Shown here: positions 33,626-42,850 of the stretch, piece by piece
Numbering within the stretch: the stretch's first letter is position 1
How the letters are laid out: the number at the start of each line of letters is the position of its first letter
From: Serratia sp. M24T3
GTDB lineage: Bacteria > Pseudomonadota > Gammaproteobacteria > Enterobacterales > Enterobacteriaceae
NCBI RefSeq assembly: GCF_000257645.1
Contig: NZ_AJHJ01000015.1
Span: forward strand, 35,230-99,229
DNA: 64,000 nt
Direction: 5' to 3'
Made by a program: the position numbers and the translations under genes
Notes under the pieces: model-generated
Told to the model about the DNA's origin: nothing
Databases searched by the model: none
What the model saw: only the letters and a program-made list of their open reading frames with translations

Positions 33626-35227
33626 ATGTCGGGATCTAATAATAATAAAATTACGCTTGCAGCATTGCCCGTCGGATACCAATTTAACGAGTTTGAAATC
33701 AAAGAGGTGATTGGCGGCGGTGGCTTTGGCATCGTCTATCAGGTTTGGGATCATCAGCTGGAAAGGATGATTGCAATCAAAGAATATATGCCGGGGTCAA
33801 TGGCTGTGCGCAATGAGGACATGACCCTCGGCCTGCGCAGCGAGCGATTCAGTAAAATTTTCCATGCCGGTTTGAACAGTTTTATTCAGGAAGCGCGGCT
33901 GCTGGCGAACTTTAATCACCCCTGCCTGCTGCACGTGCTGCGATTTTGGCAGAACAACGGCACGGCTTATATGGCGACCCTGTTGTATAGCGGCCAGACG
34001 CTGAAGGAATTGCAGCAAAAAACGCCGGAAATCATCGATGAGCAGTTTATTCGTCAACTGCTGCCGCCGCTGTTTAGCGCGTTGAAAACGCTGCACAATG
34101 CTGGTTACCTGCATCGCGATATCTCATTGGATAATATCCAGATTCAGGATAATGAGCTGCCAGTGTTACTGGATTTTGGCTCGGCGCGCAAAGAGATTGG
34201 CAACCTGTCAGATGAAACAGAAATCATGCTCAAACCGGGCTACGCGCCAATTGAACAATACACTGACGATGGTGATGGCGATCAGGGTCCCTGGACTGAT
34301 ATCTACGCGCTGGGAGCGGTGCTTTACACTCTGATTGTTGGGGAAGCGCCGCCAGTGAGCGTGGTGCGCAGTATTGAAGACACGCTGCAACCGCTGGCCC
34401 AGCGACAGTTGGAAGGTTATTCACTCAGCCTGTTATCGGCGATTGATCGCGCGTTGGCGTTGGCGCCCGCCGACCGACCGCAAACTGTCGATGAGCTCGC
34501 TACTTTGATGACGCTGCCGATTGCCACTACCCGTGACGTGTTGGATACCCTGCATCCGCAGCCGTTGGCAACCACAGACAGCAAAGAACAGGAGAGAATT
34601 GACAGGCCAGGCGTGGCACCCGTCGAGACTACGGGCGCAGCGAACGTAACGCCTGTTCCGCGCAGTTTGAACAAAAGACTTGTCCTGCCGCTGGGCGCGC
34701 TGGCAATCGTGCTGATAGTCGCGTTGTTGATTCATCATCATTCTGCCGCCGACCCGCAGGTAAAAAATGCAGCAGTAAATGAACAGCTCACTACCAATAA
34801 ACCGTTGGAGCCTGCGACTCAGCCACCCGTGAGCGCCGCACCAAAGGCAGCGGTAACGGCCCCGGCTACGGTAGCGTCTTCCGAGACTGCGGCCCCGGCT
34901 GTCGATGCCCAAGCCAGCCAGGCATCAGCAACCGCCGCCAAGACTACAGACCCAACGCCGACGCCAGTTGATCACTCTCGGCAAAAAGCCTCGACTCCGG
35001 CGGCAGCGGTCGCCAACGTGTATCTGCAACTCACCGCTGGCGATGGACTAACGCTTGACGGCACCAGGCAGCAGGTGACACCCGATGCTCAGGGGCAGGT
35101 GAAGCTACAGCTTGCGGCTGGCGAACACCATCTGGTCGTTGAGCGTCAGGGCAAGCAGTATCCTCAGTCTCTGACTATCGACAAGCCCGGAGTCTGGTTT
35201 ATTGCTGCGGTTCCCGCGACGTCGTAA
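33626..35227 (+). CDS. ppkA: PpkA-type membrane Ser/Thr kinase
   Basis: The 533-residue kinase has all catalytic elements: the glycine loop GGGGFG (30-35), Lys52 in AIKEY, HRD at 163-165 with DNI following, and DFG at 183-185. A single membrane helix lies near residues 352-371. After it comes a Pro/Ala/Thr-rich periplasmic linker and a short beta-rich C-terminal domain resembling a PEGA-like sensor. It would phosphorylate the FHA protein or its partners and switch the system on, opposing PppA and TagF. It is the last gene of the operon. Confidence 0.9.
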   Translation: MSGSNNNKITLAALPVGYQFNEFEIKEVIGGGGFGIVYQVWDHQLERMIAIKEYMPGSMAVRNEDMTLGLRSERFSKIFHAGLNSFIQEARLLANFNHPCLLHVLRFWQNNGTAYMATLLYSGQTLKELQQKTPEIIDEQFIRQLLPPLFSALKTLHNAGYLHRDISLDNIQIQDNELPVLLDFGSARKEIGNLSDETEIMLKPGYAPIEQYTDDGDGDQGPWTDIYALGAVLYTLIVGEAPPVSVVRSIEDTLQPLAQRQLEGYSLSLLSAIDRALALAPADRPQTVDELATLMTLPIATTRDVLDTLHPQPLATTDSKEQERIDRPGVAPVETTGAANVTPVPRSLNKRLVLPLGALAIVLIVALLIHHHSAADPQVKNAAVNEQLTTNKPLEPATQPPVSAAPKAAVTAPATVASSETAAPAVDAQASQASATAAKTTDPTPTPVDHSRQKASTPAAAVANVYLQLTAGDGLTLDGTRQQVTPDAQGQVKLQLAAGEHHLVVERQGKQYPQSLTIDKPGVWFIAAVPATS

Positions 35228-35252
35228 AACCGCTATCGATTAACAGACTAAC

Positions 35253-35289
35253 AAAAAGCCGAGTGCATTGATTTGCGCTCGGCTTTTTT
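35253..35289 (+). terminator. intrinsic terminator of the type VI operon
   Basis: AAAAAGCCGAG and CTCGGCTTTTT form an 11-bp stem with a T-run of six, 26 bases after the kinase stop. The A-rich left arm means it can also act on the minus strand for the tautomerase gene. Confidence 0.93.
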
Positions 35290-35325
35290 ATTTTAATTTC
35301 TGTAATAACGAATCAGCCTATGAGA

Positions 35326-35715
35326 TTACAGAGTGCCGGTCAGATATTGGGCTTCGCCGAAGCCAAAACTCCAGTCGCCTTTGCTGTTGGTAATAAAACT
35401 TATAAACAAATCCTCGCCGCCGATACCACAATGTTTCTGGAATTCTTCAGCCAGAATCTTCATAAAATAGGTCTTTTGCTCTTCACTGCGCGGGCTGGTA
35501 AATACCCGCACTACCACCAGCTTGTCGGAGCGTGCAAAACCTAAACCGGTATCCTGGAATACCATATAGTGACTCTGATTTTCGTGAACAATCTGGTAGC
35601 GATCCCGCTCTGGGACTTCGAAAGCAGTCAATACGGCCCGGTGGGCGACATCCAAAAGTGTTTTAACCTCAGAAGCCGTGCGGCCCTTGATGATGTCAAA
35701 CTGAAGTAATGGCAT
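35326..35715 (-). CDS. tautomerase family protein
   Basis: The 129-residue protein belongs to the 4-oxalocrotonate tautomerase/MIF superfamily (Tautomerase_2 type). It begins MPLLQFDI, leaving Pro2 as the N-terminal catalytic proline after Met removal. The C-terminal half has the family strand KLVVVRVF and the segment GIGGEDLFISF. The substrate is unknown. It is divergent from a LysR regulator with a 112-base intergenic region, so that regulator most probably controls it. Confidence 0.85.
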   Translation of the reverse strand: MPLLQFDIIKGRTASEVKTLLDVAHRAVLTAFEVPERDRYQIVHENQSHYMVFQDTGLGFARSDKLVVVRVFTSPRSEEQKTYFMKILAEEFQKHCGIGGEDLFISFITNSKGDWSFGFGEAQYLTGTL

Positions 35716-35785
35716 AAATTCCCCTGATTATTATTTGATAACAGCTCACAGGGTTACTCTGACATTTTATTGCCGGTTGAAAAAG

Positions 35786-35816
35786 CGCTATAGTTGAATT
35801 CATTATTCGCTATAGT
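35786..35816. promoter_or_regulatory. direct repeats, candidate LysR operator
   Basis: The 9-mer CGCTATAGT occurs at 35786-35794 and 35808-35816, exactly 22 bases (two helical turns) apart, in the divergent region between the tautomerase and LysR genes and ending 11 bases before the LysR start. Phased repeats on one face of the DNA suit a LysR tetramer. The assignment to this regulator is inferred from position. Confidence 0.5.
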
Positions 35817-35827
35817 GAACAATCAGC

Positions 35828-36754
35828 ATGGCTAATCTTAAATCCGATGCTCTTTGGCATCATCTTTACTGGTTAACGGTGTTGGCCGAGCAAAAAAGTT
35901 TTACCCGTGCCGCAGAACGGCTTGAGGTAAGCAAGGCCGCATTTAGTCAAAAGATTAAAGAGCTTGAAACCGAGGTTGGGATTGCACTGGTATCGCGAAC
36001 AACGCGTAGTGTCCGTCTGACCTCTGCGGGGGAAAAACTTGTGGCAGAATTGCAACAGCCATTCGCCGATATCCAGAAAAGCTTTTTTGCCATCCGAGAT
36101 ATGAAAGAATCGGTGCAGGGGTTAATTCGTATTACCGCGCCGGTCGCCTTCGCCAGACAGCAATTATTGCCCTGCCTTAATGAGTTCCTTAAAAGCTATC
36201 CCCAAGTTCGTATTCAGCTTGAGGTCGAGGACAGAATTGTGCCGATGGTAAACGAAGGATTTGATATTGCCATTCGCCATACTAATAATCTGCCTGAAAC
36301 CAGTATTGCCCTGCCGCTATGCAGCACCAGAACTTTACTGGTCGCCTCCAAAGCCTATTTAGCCGCCCATGGCGTGCCCCGCCACCCTAACGACTTATCT
36401 GCGCACGACTGTCTTTATTATCCACGAGGTACTGAACTTCCACGCTGGATATTCGAGGAAATAGCCAACCCGATGAGTCAGCTTAAGGTCAATGTTAAAG
36501 GCCCTTTGGCGACCAATAACAGTGAGTCAATCCGTGATGCCGCTTTATCAGGAATGGGGATCGCTATGCTGCCGGACTTTAGCGCCAGAGTGGCTATTGA
36601 GGAAGGTCAATTAGAAGAGGTGCTGATGGACTGGCGAATAATAGAAGCGTTTGCCGATAAAATATGGATTTTGCGGCCTTATACTATTCATCCGCCACGC
36701 GCGGTGCTGGTATTTAGTCGGTGGCTACAGGGGCGTTTTGGCATTACAGAATAA
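35828..36754 (+). CDS. LysR family transcriptional regulator
   Basis: The 308-residue regulator has the N-terminal winged helix-turn-helix (AEQKSFTRAAERLEVSKAAFSQKIKELE) and a periplasmic-binding-like effector domain from about residue 95 (VQGLIRITAPVAFARQQLLP). It resembles the large subgroup that controls neighbouring oxidoreductase or tautomerase genes. It is divergent from the tautomerase gene, its likely target. The inducer is unknown. Confidence 0.92.
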   Translation: MANLKSDALWHHLYWLTVLAEQKSFTRAAERLEVSKAAFSQKIKELETEVGIALVSRTTRSVRLTSAGEKLVAELQQPFADIQKSFFAIRDMKESVQGLIRITAPVAFARQQLLPCLNEFLKSYPQVRIQLEVEDRIVPMVNEGFDIAIRHTNNLPETSIALPLCSTRTLLVASKAYLAAHGVPRHPNDLSAHDCLYYPRGTELPRWIFEEIANPMSQLKVNVKGPLATNNSESIRDAALSGMGIAMLPDFSARVAIEEGQLEEVLMDWRIIEAFADKIWILRPYTIHPPRAVLVFSRWLQGRFGITE

Positions 36755-36756
36755 AG

Positions 36757-36782
36757 GCCGCCTCTTGAGGCTCAGAGACGGC
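36757..36782. terminator. hairpin between convergent LysR and lactonase genes
   Basis: GCCGCCTCT and AGAGACGGC pair with one mismatch around an 8-base loop. It sits between two convergent stops. The T-run is poor, so strength is uncertain. Confidence 0.45.
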
Positions 36783-36804
36783 TTGGTAGCTTTTATATAA
36801 GCGC

Positions 36805-38028
36805 TTAAGGCAAGAATTTAATATCGGTTGGCGTGCCAATCTGCAACGTTACACCGGTCGGTGTCAAAGCCCCGCTATTGGCATCGCGATGCAACTCGAC
36901 AATATTATTGGAGAAAACGTTAGCGACAAAAAGATACTGCCCGGTTTTGTCGAAAGCAAAGGCGCGCGGTTCAATACCACCGGCAGAAAAGCGATTGCTC
37001 ACCGTTAATTTCCCGGTACTGGCATCGGCTTTATAGACCACGATTTCATTGGTCCTGCGGCGGTTGCCGACATAAAGGAATTTACCGTCCGGGCTAAACA
37101 TAATACCCGCACCGCCTTTGTCATTTGGATCGGTGCTTTCAGTCAGGTTAGTCACCTGAATTTCAGTGAGCTTGTCGTTTTGAACCGCATAGACGTGCAC
37201 CTGAGCTGACATCTCAGTGCTGGCATAGGCAAACTTGCCGTCGGCAGAGAAGGTCATGTGGCGTGGACCCTCACCCGGTTTGAAGTGCAGGTCATGCGAA
37301 GGCTCGGCGGTAAACGGTTCTTTTTTGTCGGCGTGATAGCTAAAGGCGTGAATGGTGTCTGCGCCCAAATCTGCCACAAACAGCATCTTACCGTCAGGAG
37401 TGATATTCACCGAGTGCGCATGGCCGCTGTCTTGCCTGTCGGCGACAACATGGGAGCCAGTATTGAATGGAACGTGCTGAATAGCTTTACCCAGCGAACC
37501 ATCGCTATTAATAGGGAAAACACTAAATCCGGCATGATTCGGTGCTACAGAATAATTGGCGGCGAGCAGATATTTACCGTCATGGGTAATCGTCGCGTGG
37601 GTAGGCTGCTGGCCGAGGCTCTCGACCTGATTGATAATATGCAGCTTGCCATCTTTATCAACTTTCAACGCAGTAACAGAACCTGCATCATCTTCATTGG
37701 TGGTGTAAGCGAATTTGTCATCGTGGCTGTAAACAATCCATGATGGGTTGGAAATTTTAAGCACATCCAAAGGCAGCAGTGTGCCGTCTTTGTTTAAACG
37801 TACACTATAAATGCCCTGACTAGGGTAAATCGGTTTCTGCACCCCTTCGCCCTTGGTTTCACCCGTCCAACTCCCTATCAGCAGCGTTTGCTCAGGAAGA
37901 TTCTTCGCTAGCGGAGCCATTGGAACACTTTCTGTGGCATAAGACATATTTGCACCTAGAAATAATGAGAATGTAGCAATTTTTAACGCCTGAACCAGTA
38001 AGGTACGTTTAAATTTTCTTTTTATCAT
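36805..38028 (-). CDS. exported lactonase-type seven-bladed propeller protein
   Basis: The 407-residue precursor has a basic N-terminus, a hydrophobic core and a signal cleavage site near SYATES. The mature protein is a Lactonase-family (6-phosphogluconolactonase/carboxymuconate cyclase) beta-propeller with repeated blades such as HDGKYLLAANYS, DGKMLFVADLG and DGKFLYVGNRRRTNEI. Cytoplasmic Pgl has no signal peptide, so this periplasmic form probably has another substrate. GAGG precedes the ATG. It stands alone between LysR and a divergent DUF1471 gene. Confidence 0.85.
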   Translation of the reverse strand: MIKRKFKRTLLVQALKIATFSLFLGANMSYATESVPMAPLAKNLPEQTLLIGSWTGETKGEGVQKPIYPSQGIYSVRLNKDGTLLPLDVLKISNPSWIVYSHDDKFAYTTNEDDAGSVTALKVDKDGKLHIINQVESLGQQPTHATITHDGKYLLAANYSVAPNHAGFSVFPINSDGSLGKAIQHVPFNTGSHVVADRQDSGHAHSVNITPDGKMLFVADLGADTIHAFSYHADKKEPFTAEPSHDLHFKPGEGPRHMTFSADGKFAYASTEMSAQVHVYAVQNDKLTEIQVTNLTESTDPNDKGGAGIMFSPDGKFLYVGNRRRTNEIVVYKADASTGKLTVSNRFSAGGIEPRAFAFDKTGQYLFVANVFSNNIVELHRDANSGALTPTGVTLQIGTPTDIKFLP

Positions 38029-38414
38029 AAAAACCTCAATAAATTGGCTGGTACAACTGCTGCTCTGACAACCCTTTCATTAACAGCAGTGCGATCTTTT
38101 CTGCCTAGAGTGGCACTGACAAAAGTCCAGTCTAAAACAGAGCTAACGCCTTCGTTACTCTGTATAAGCCGTTAACAAAAATTTTACAAGCAAACAACCT
38201 GATACGTTAAAGGACTGGCTTACAATTGGCCAAAATCTGCTTAAAAAATGTAAAAGTTGTCCAATGACGCAAAACCCTCAAAAGTTTCTCATAATGTGTA
38301 AGTGTGAGTTTGCATAATTCAATTTGTTATATTACGTTTAACGATGTAAAAACGGTGCAATTTTTAGCCGTCGATAAACTCACCACTCTTAGCGCTCAAA
38401 AAACAGGGGTTTTT
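38029..38414. other. intergenic region between lactonase and DUF1471 genes
   Basis: About 385 bases of AT-rich sequence separate two divergent genes. I see no gene, repeat or clear operator here. Promoters for both flanking genes must lie within it but I could not place them with confidence. Confidence 0.6.
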
Positions 38415-38687
38415 ATGAAAAAGTTGTTATTAACCGCAGTGTTACTGGCTACCTCTTATTCCGCAGTTTCGGCTGATATGATTTCTTCTGACGAAGCCAA
38501 ACACTTCAAGCTGGTATCAGTTGGAAACATTTCGGTAAGCAGCTCAGGCGGCCAGATTAGTTCTCCAAGTGATTTACATGCTGCACTGTCCAAGCTGGCT
38601 GATGAGAAAGGCGCTAAGTATTACAGGATCATTTCGGCAAGAGAGCATGGCAACAATTTCGAAGCCGTGGCTAAAACCTATAAATAA
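38415..38687 (+). CDS. DUF1471 small periplasmic protein (YdgH/BhsA/McbA type)
   Basis: The 90-residue precursor has a signal peptide ending SAVSA, leaving a mature protein of about 70 residues with the DUF1471 fold (FKLVSVGNISVSS, DLHAALSKLADEKGAKYYRI). Enterobacteria carry many paralogues, often induced by stress and linked to biofilm or envelope permeability. The ATG at 38415 follows CAGGGG. I cannot say which paralogue this is. Confidence 0.88.
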   Translation: MKKLLLTAVLLATSYSAVSADMISSDEAKHFKLVSVGNISVSSSGGQISSPSDLHAALSKLADEKGAKYYRIISAREHGNNFEAVAKTYK

Positions 38688-38743
38688 TGCCAAGTCATTG
38701 CTGAGCTTTCGCGCTCGGTAACACCGCCATTAGAAACCTATTC

Positions 38744-38775
38744 AGCCTGTGCGTTTTCTAACGCGCGGGCTTTTT
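38744..38775 (+). terminator. intrinsic terminator after the DUF1471 gene
   Basis: AGCCTGTGCGTT and AACGCGCGGGCT form a 12-bp stem including two G-U pairs, with a four-base loop and five T residues. Confidence 0.9.
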
Positions 38776-38933
38776 ATTCATTGAAAAGTATTCACGCCAC
38801 AATATGTTAATACTCGTTAACATATCCCCTCTACAATCCCTGCTGTTGATCATCAAAACGTAACAAACAGAACTTTGCCTTGTTCGCCAAACTGATTATC
38901 AAACGATATTTTGCAATGTATTCAGGGGTAGTT

Positions 38934-39806
38934 ATGAAGGAAGTACAGAGCTTAAGAGAAAATGTTGTTAATGAGCTGGTGCATTGGATAGAGGACAATC
39001 TTGAAGGCGATTTGAGTCTGGACAATATTTCAAAGCGCGTCGGTTATTCAAAATGGCATTTGCAAAGAGTATTCAAAAAATCAACCGGGACTGCTTTGGG
39101 AGAATATTGCCGCCGCCGCCGCTTGTCTAAAACGGCATTACTATTGCGCCTGACTAAAAAAGATATCTATGAAATTGCAATGCAATACGGTTTTGACTCT
39201 CAGCAAACTTTCACTCGCGCTTTTCGGCAAAATTTTAAACTGACACCCCACGCCTATAGAAGGGCGGAATATTTTGATATGTACGGCCTGTTACCGCCCT
39301 ATTATTATACAGAACAAGAAAGTAGCGACTTAAGCATCATCAATCTTGAACCTTTGGCATTGACCGGTCATCCACATTTAACCCAATGCTCTGTCGAGAA
39401 TGGGGAATGTTTTTCTCACGAGTTTCGCACAAAAACAATTACCAGCAGGCTGTCATCACTGGCAGTGGCACCCTCAAGATTCTATGGCCTGGTCGATTAT
39501 ACCCGCTTCAACGAGGTAGATTCTCATTACAAAGTGAGCTACACGGTGGCACTTGAGCGCGACATGAACCGCTCATTTGCTCTGGAGAGTGAAAAAATCA
39601 ACATTGAGGCTGGTCGCTATGCTCGTTTTACTTTCAATGGCGATGTAAGTGGGTTCAGGGACTTCGTCTCTAAAATTTATCTCAAGGATTTGCCCGAGAA
39701 AAATTTATTGCGACGTAAGGGTTTTGATATCGAAATCCATACTCCTATCTTCGATAAAATCGATGTCGAGTATTTTAGCTGTCAATATTTAGTCCCCATC
39801 GAATAA
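38934..39806 (+). CDS. Rob-like AraC family regulator
   Basis: The 290-residue protein has an N-terminal AraC/XylS DNA-binding domain (residues about 10-110) of the MarA/SoxS/Rob type: LSLDNISKRVGYSKWHLQRVF and the second helix-turn-helix DIYEIAMQYGFDSQQTFTRAFR. A C-terminal GyrI-like domain follows, as in Rob. Such regulators react to small hydrophobic or antibiotic-like molecules and turn on efflux and stress genes. The ATG at 38934 fits the family start; an earlier in-frame start at 38880 adds unrelated residues. It is similar to, but not clearly, the chromosomal rob itself. Confidence 0.88.
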   Translation: MKEVQSLRENVVNELVHWIEDNLEGDLSLDNISKRVGYSKWHLQRVFKKSTGTALGEYCRRRRLSKTALLLRLTKKDIYEIAMQYGFDSQQTFTRAFRQNFKLTPHAYRRAEYFDMYGLLPPYYYTEQESSDLSIINLEPLALTGHPHLTQCSVENGECFSHEFRTKTITSRLSSLAVAPSRFYGLVDYTRFNEVDSHYKVSYTVALERDMNRSFALESEKINIEAGRYARFTFNGDVSGFRDFVSKIYLKDLPEKNLLRRKGFDIEIHTPIFDKIDVEYFSCQYLVPIE

Positions 39807-40310
39807 ACCTTAAGCAATTTAAGATCCGCACTTCATAATTAAAACTTATATTATATGGCCCCATCATATATTTGGGGCATACTTCTCACTTCAAAATCAA
39901 ACCTCTTGTAATCTATAGGAATTTATTAGGCTATTTATTAAACGCTGATTAAAAGACGGTCTATAATTAATTATTCGCACAATAATAGTGAACAGTGTGG
40001 ATTATTTGATTTACGTTCATTAGCAGATTAAGATTGTAATTAAATATTTCTAAAGTGAACTTATTCGAATGACCGACTCGGTTAATAAATAATCACTTTT
40101 ATCTAAAAATGCCTCAATTGAATTCAAAAGTTTCCTCATCTTACATTTGAAAACATTTAAAGGCGAAAAACCTGCACGCATTTTCATTCCGCTCATAACC
40201 TTCTTCACACTTAATGCTTTCCCCCCAAACTTTGTCATGTTAAATATTTATCCGCGGTGCTACTGAATATTTCAAAAAAATAAAAACATTATGATTGGAG
40301 ACAGGGAAAA
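39807..40310. other. AT-rich intergenic region before the porin gene
   Basis: About 500 bases without a convincing gene. A GCCCCA/TGGGGC hairpin at 39858-39878 lies 52 bases after the regulator stop and may end its transcript, though no T-run follows. The remainder is AT-rich and should hold the regulated promoter of the porin gene. A 62-codon frame on the minus strand (40050-40238) has no convincing start site or family and is left out. Confidence 0.6.
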
Positions 40311-41456
40311 ATGCGTAATTTGAAGCGGCCAGTAATCTTGGGCGGAGTAATATTATCGGTGATTTCGGCGAGCGCTCATGCTGAAATAACCGTTTTGGAT
40401 AAAAACACTACAAGTAACTCGCTGTTGGCTCCTCTTTCTATTCAAATTGGCGGTAGTATTCGTCCAGAATTTGAGTGGGAAAATACCGAGAACAAAACTC
40501 ACGGCGCATCTAGCGGCCATGACGGCGGTACTCGTTTCCGCTTCAGCGGTGACTACGCGTTAGACAGCCATACATCCATTATTGGTATGTATGAGCTGGG
40601 CGTGAACATGTATCACGTACTGGGTATTGACTCTGGTTATACCAAAGGCACTGACGAGCTGAAAAAACGTAAGTTATATTACGGTTTCAAAGACGATCGC
40701 TACGGTACTTTCACCTTCGGTAAACAGTATGGCGTTTATTACGATATCGTCGGTTCAAAAAGTGACGTGTGGGACAACGATGGTCAGGCAGCTGGCGAAG
40801 GCGTAGGTCTTGCTGGTGACTTTGACGGCGGTAACCGCCCTTACGACACCTTTAAATACAAAAATACCTGGGGCAAGTTCACGGTTGAAGCGCATTACAT
40901 GCTGCCGTATACCCAGACTGCTGCAACCAGCGACCTCGACTATCGTCGCCGCGGCGGCCAAGGCATCGGTGTTGATTATGCAATAACTCCGACCCTGACC
41001 TGGAGTGGCGTCTATACCAATACTCAAGCCACCGTCAAGCAAAGCCAGAATGCCAGTGAAAGCAAGTTGTATCATCAGCAAACTACCGCGACCGCTTTAA
41101 CCTGGCAGCCAGGCAGCTGGTATTTGGTAGGTACAGCCAACTACTATGCCAACTATATTCCTAGCCACAAAGATAACGTGAACCAGAGTGATTTCTTCGC
41201 AGGCAGCGGCTATGGCCTGGAAGCGTTTGCGGGTTACACCTTTACCTTCAACAAGCCTTGGTTCAAGTCAATCCAGCCTTACGTTGCGGCGGATACGCTT
41301 AAGCTGAAAGGCGGCGAAGACTATGAGTCCAACCACATCTACCTGGGTACCGCGTTTGACTTCAACCATCGCATTTCCCTGTATGTTGAGCGCACTATTG
41401 CGACCTCACCAGGCGAAGATGACAAGACTTACGCTTCGTTCTACTACAACTTCTAA
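40311..41456 (+). CDS. outer-membrane porin
   Basis: The 381-residue precursor has a signal peptide ending SASAHA and a mature beta-barrel of the Gram-negative trimeric porin superfamily. It shows alternating strands, a glycine- and aspartate-rich constriction-loop region (GKQYGVYYDIVG, DNDGQAAGEG) and the C-terminal phenylalanine (SFYYNF) required by the BAM machinery. It is not one of the classical OmpC/OmpF sequences. The substrate is unknown. A terminator separates it from the ABC importer genes that follow 190 bases later, yet the two may serve one uptake route. Confidence 0.85.
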   Translation: MRNLKRPVILGGVILSVISASAHAEITVLDKNTTSNSLLAPLSIQIGGSIRPEFEWENTENKTHGASSGHDGGTRFRFSGDYALDSHTSIIGMYELGVNMYHVLGIDSGYTKGTDELKKRKLYYGFKDDRYGTFTFGKQYGVYYDIVGSKSDVWDNDGQAAGEGVGLAGDFDGGNRPYDTFKYKNTWGKFTVEAHYMLPYTQTAATSDLDYRRRGGQGIGVDYAITPTLTWSGVYTNTQATVKQSQNASESKLYHQQTTATALTWQPGSWYLVGTANYYANYIPSHKDNVNQSDFFAGSGYGLEAFAGYTFTFNKPWFKSIQPYVAADTLKLKGGEDYESNHIYLGTAFDFNHRISLYVERTIATSPGEDDKTYASFYYNF

Positions 41457-41491
41457 TACCTTCCTCAGTATTTAAAGTCGTCAAGAATTTT

Positions 41492-41523
41492 AAAAACCGG
41501 TTCAGTGATGAGCCGGTTTTTTT
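41492..41523 (+). terminator. intrinsic terminator after the porin gene
   Basis: ACCGGTTCA and TGAGCCGGT pair over nine positions with one G-U pair, a GTGA loop and seven T residues at the 3' side. An A-run on the 5' side would extend the stem. Confidence 0.92.
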
Positions 41524-41647
41524 ATTATTGAATAAATATCGCCCAGCCTCACAAAACGAGAAGATAAGCCGGCTACATGATTGCGCCTGAGTGCATATCC
41601 ACTATAAGTTACATTTTATAACGATATGTTACTAAGGATTAATAATA

Positions 41648-42736
41648 ATGTTAAATAAATTCAAACTATCTGTCATTGCGATAACCGCCGTTTTTTCCAC
41701 TCCTGTTCTGGCCGATTTCCCGCAAGGCTATCCCGCTGATTATCAAAAAATAGTGGACGGGGCAAAAAAAGAAGGCAAGGTCGTGGTGTATTCCACCACT
41801 GATACCAAAGCGGCAGGCCCGCTGATTCAAGGCTTTGAGGCGACTTACCCCGGCGTCAAAGTTGAATATAACGATATGAACAGCACCGAATTGTATAACC
41901 GCTATATCAGCGAACAGGCAGCCGGAGGCACCAGTGGTGACGTAGTGTGGAGTTCATCGATGGACACAGCTTTGAAGCTGGCTACCGATTACGCCGCTGA
42001 GTATGCCTCCCCCGAGCAAGGCCAATTGCCGAAATGGGCAGTATGGAAAAATAAAGCCTACGGCACCACCTATGAGCCGGTGGTATTTATCTATAACAAA
42101 CGTCTTATCCCTGCCGCAGATGTCCCAGACTCGCATGAAGCACTGGCAAAACTCATTGCCAGCCAAACCGATAAATTCAAAAAGAAAGTCACTACCTACG
42201 ATATCGAGAAATCCGGTCTTGGCTTTATGCTTTCAGTACAAGACTTCAAGGCCGATCCTGATTACTTCAAACGCCTGACTGATATCGCCAAAGGTGGCCT
42301 GACGGTGCAATCCTCCACCGGCACAATGATGGAAAGGGTCTCGTCGGGTGAAAACCTGATCGGTTTTAATATCCTTGGCTCCTACGCCGAAGCACGCGCC
42401 AAAACCGATCCGACACTGGGCATTTCGTATCCGAAAGATTATACGCTGGTGCTGTCACGGGTGAGTTTTATCACCAAAGACACCGCTAACAGCAACGCCG
42501 CCAAGCTGTGGCTCGACTATGTGCTGTCTGAAAAGGGCCAAAGCATTCTGGCAAATCAGGCCGATATTCCCTCTATCCGCAATGATATTGAAGGCAAAAA
42601 TGATATTGACGGCATGACTAAAATGCTCGGCAACGCCCTGAAGCCGATTCCGGTAGACGAAACGCTGCTGGAATATTTGCAGCAGAAAAAGCGTCTGGAC
42701 TATATCAAACAGTGGCGCGCCGCTGCGGCCAAATAG
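41648..42736 (+). CDS. ABC importer substrate-binding protein, family 1
   Basis: The 362-residue precursor has a signal peptide ending PVLA and a mature protein of the Fe(3+)/phosphonate/polyamine cluster of extracellular solute-binding proteins (KEGKVVVYSTTDTKAAGPLIQ, PGVKVEYNDM). The tandem tyrosines typical of ferric-ion binders are not obvious, so iron is not assured. It is the first gene of a three-gene importer with a fused permease and an ATPase. The substrate cannot be read from the sequence. Confidence 0.85.
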   Translation: MLNKFKLSVIAITAVFSTPVLADFPQGYPADYQKIVDGAKKEGKVVVYSTTDTKAAGPLIQGFEATYPGVKVEYNDMNSTELYNRYISEQAAGGTSGDVVWSSSMDTALKLATDYAAEYASPEQGQLPKWAVWKNKAYGTTYEPVVFIYNKRLIPAADVPDSHEALAKLIASQTDKFKKKVTTYDIEKSGLGFMLSVQDFKADPDYFKRLTDIAKGGLTVQSSTGTMMERVSSGENLIGFNILGSYAEARAKTDPTLGISYPKDYTLVLSRVSFITKDTANSNAAKLWLDYVLSEKGQSILANQADIPSIRNDIEGKNDIDGMTKMLGNALKPIPVDETLLEYLQQKKRLDYIKQWRAAAAK

Positions 42737-42850
42737 CCGTCGTTAAACTTCGATGCAATTCAGGGGATCCCGATGATCTGGCTCTGGTCAGTGATTCGGG
42801 TTAGTAAGAGTAGGCAAAGATGCTGCGGCGTCAAGAGCGAAGGGTTGAGT

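Noticed and set aside
37258..37743. Plus-strand frame of 161 codons inside the lactonase gene
   Set aside because: It is antisense to a clear propeller gene and resembles no family.
40050..40238. 62-codon minus-strand frame in the porin upstream region
   Set aside because: No ribosome site and low-complexity basic sequence; more likely regulatory DNA.
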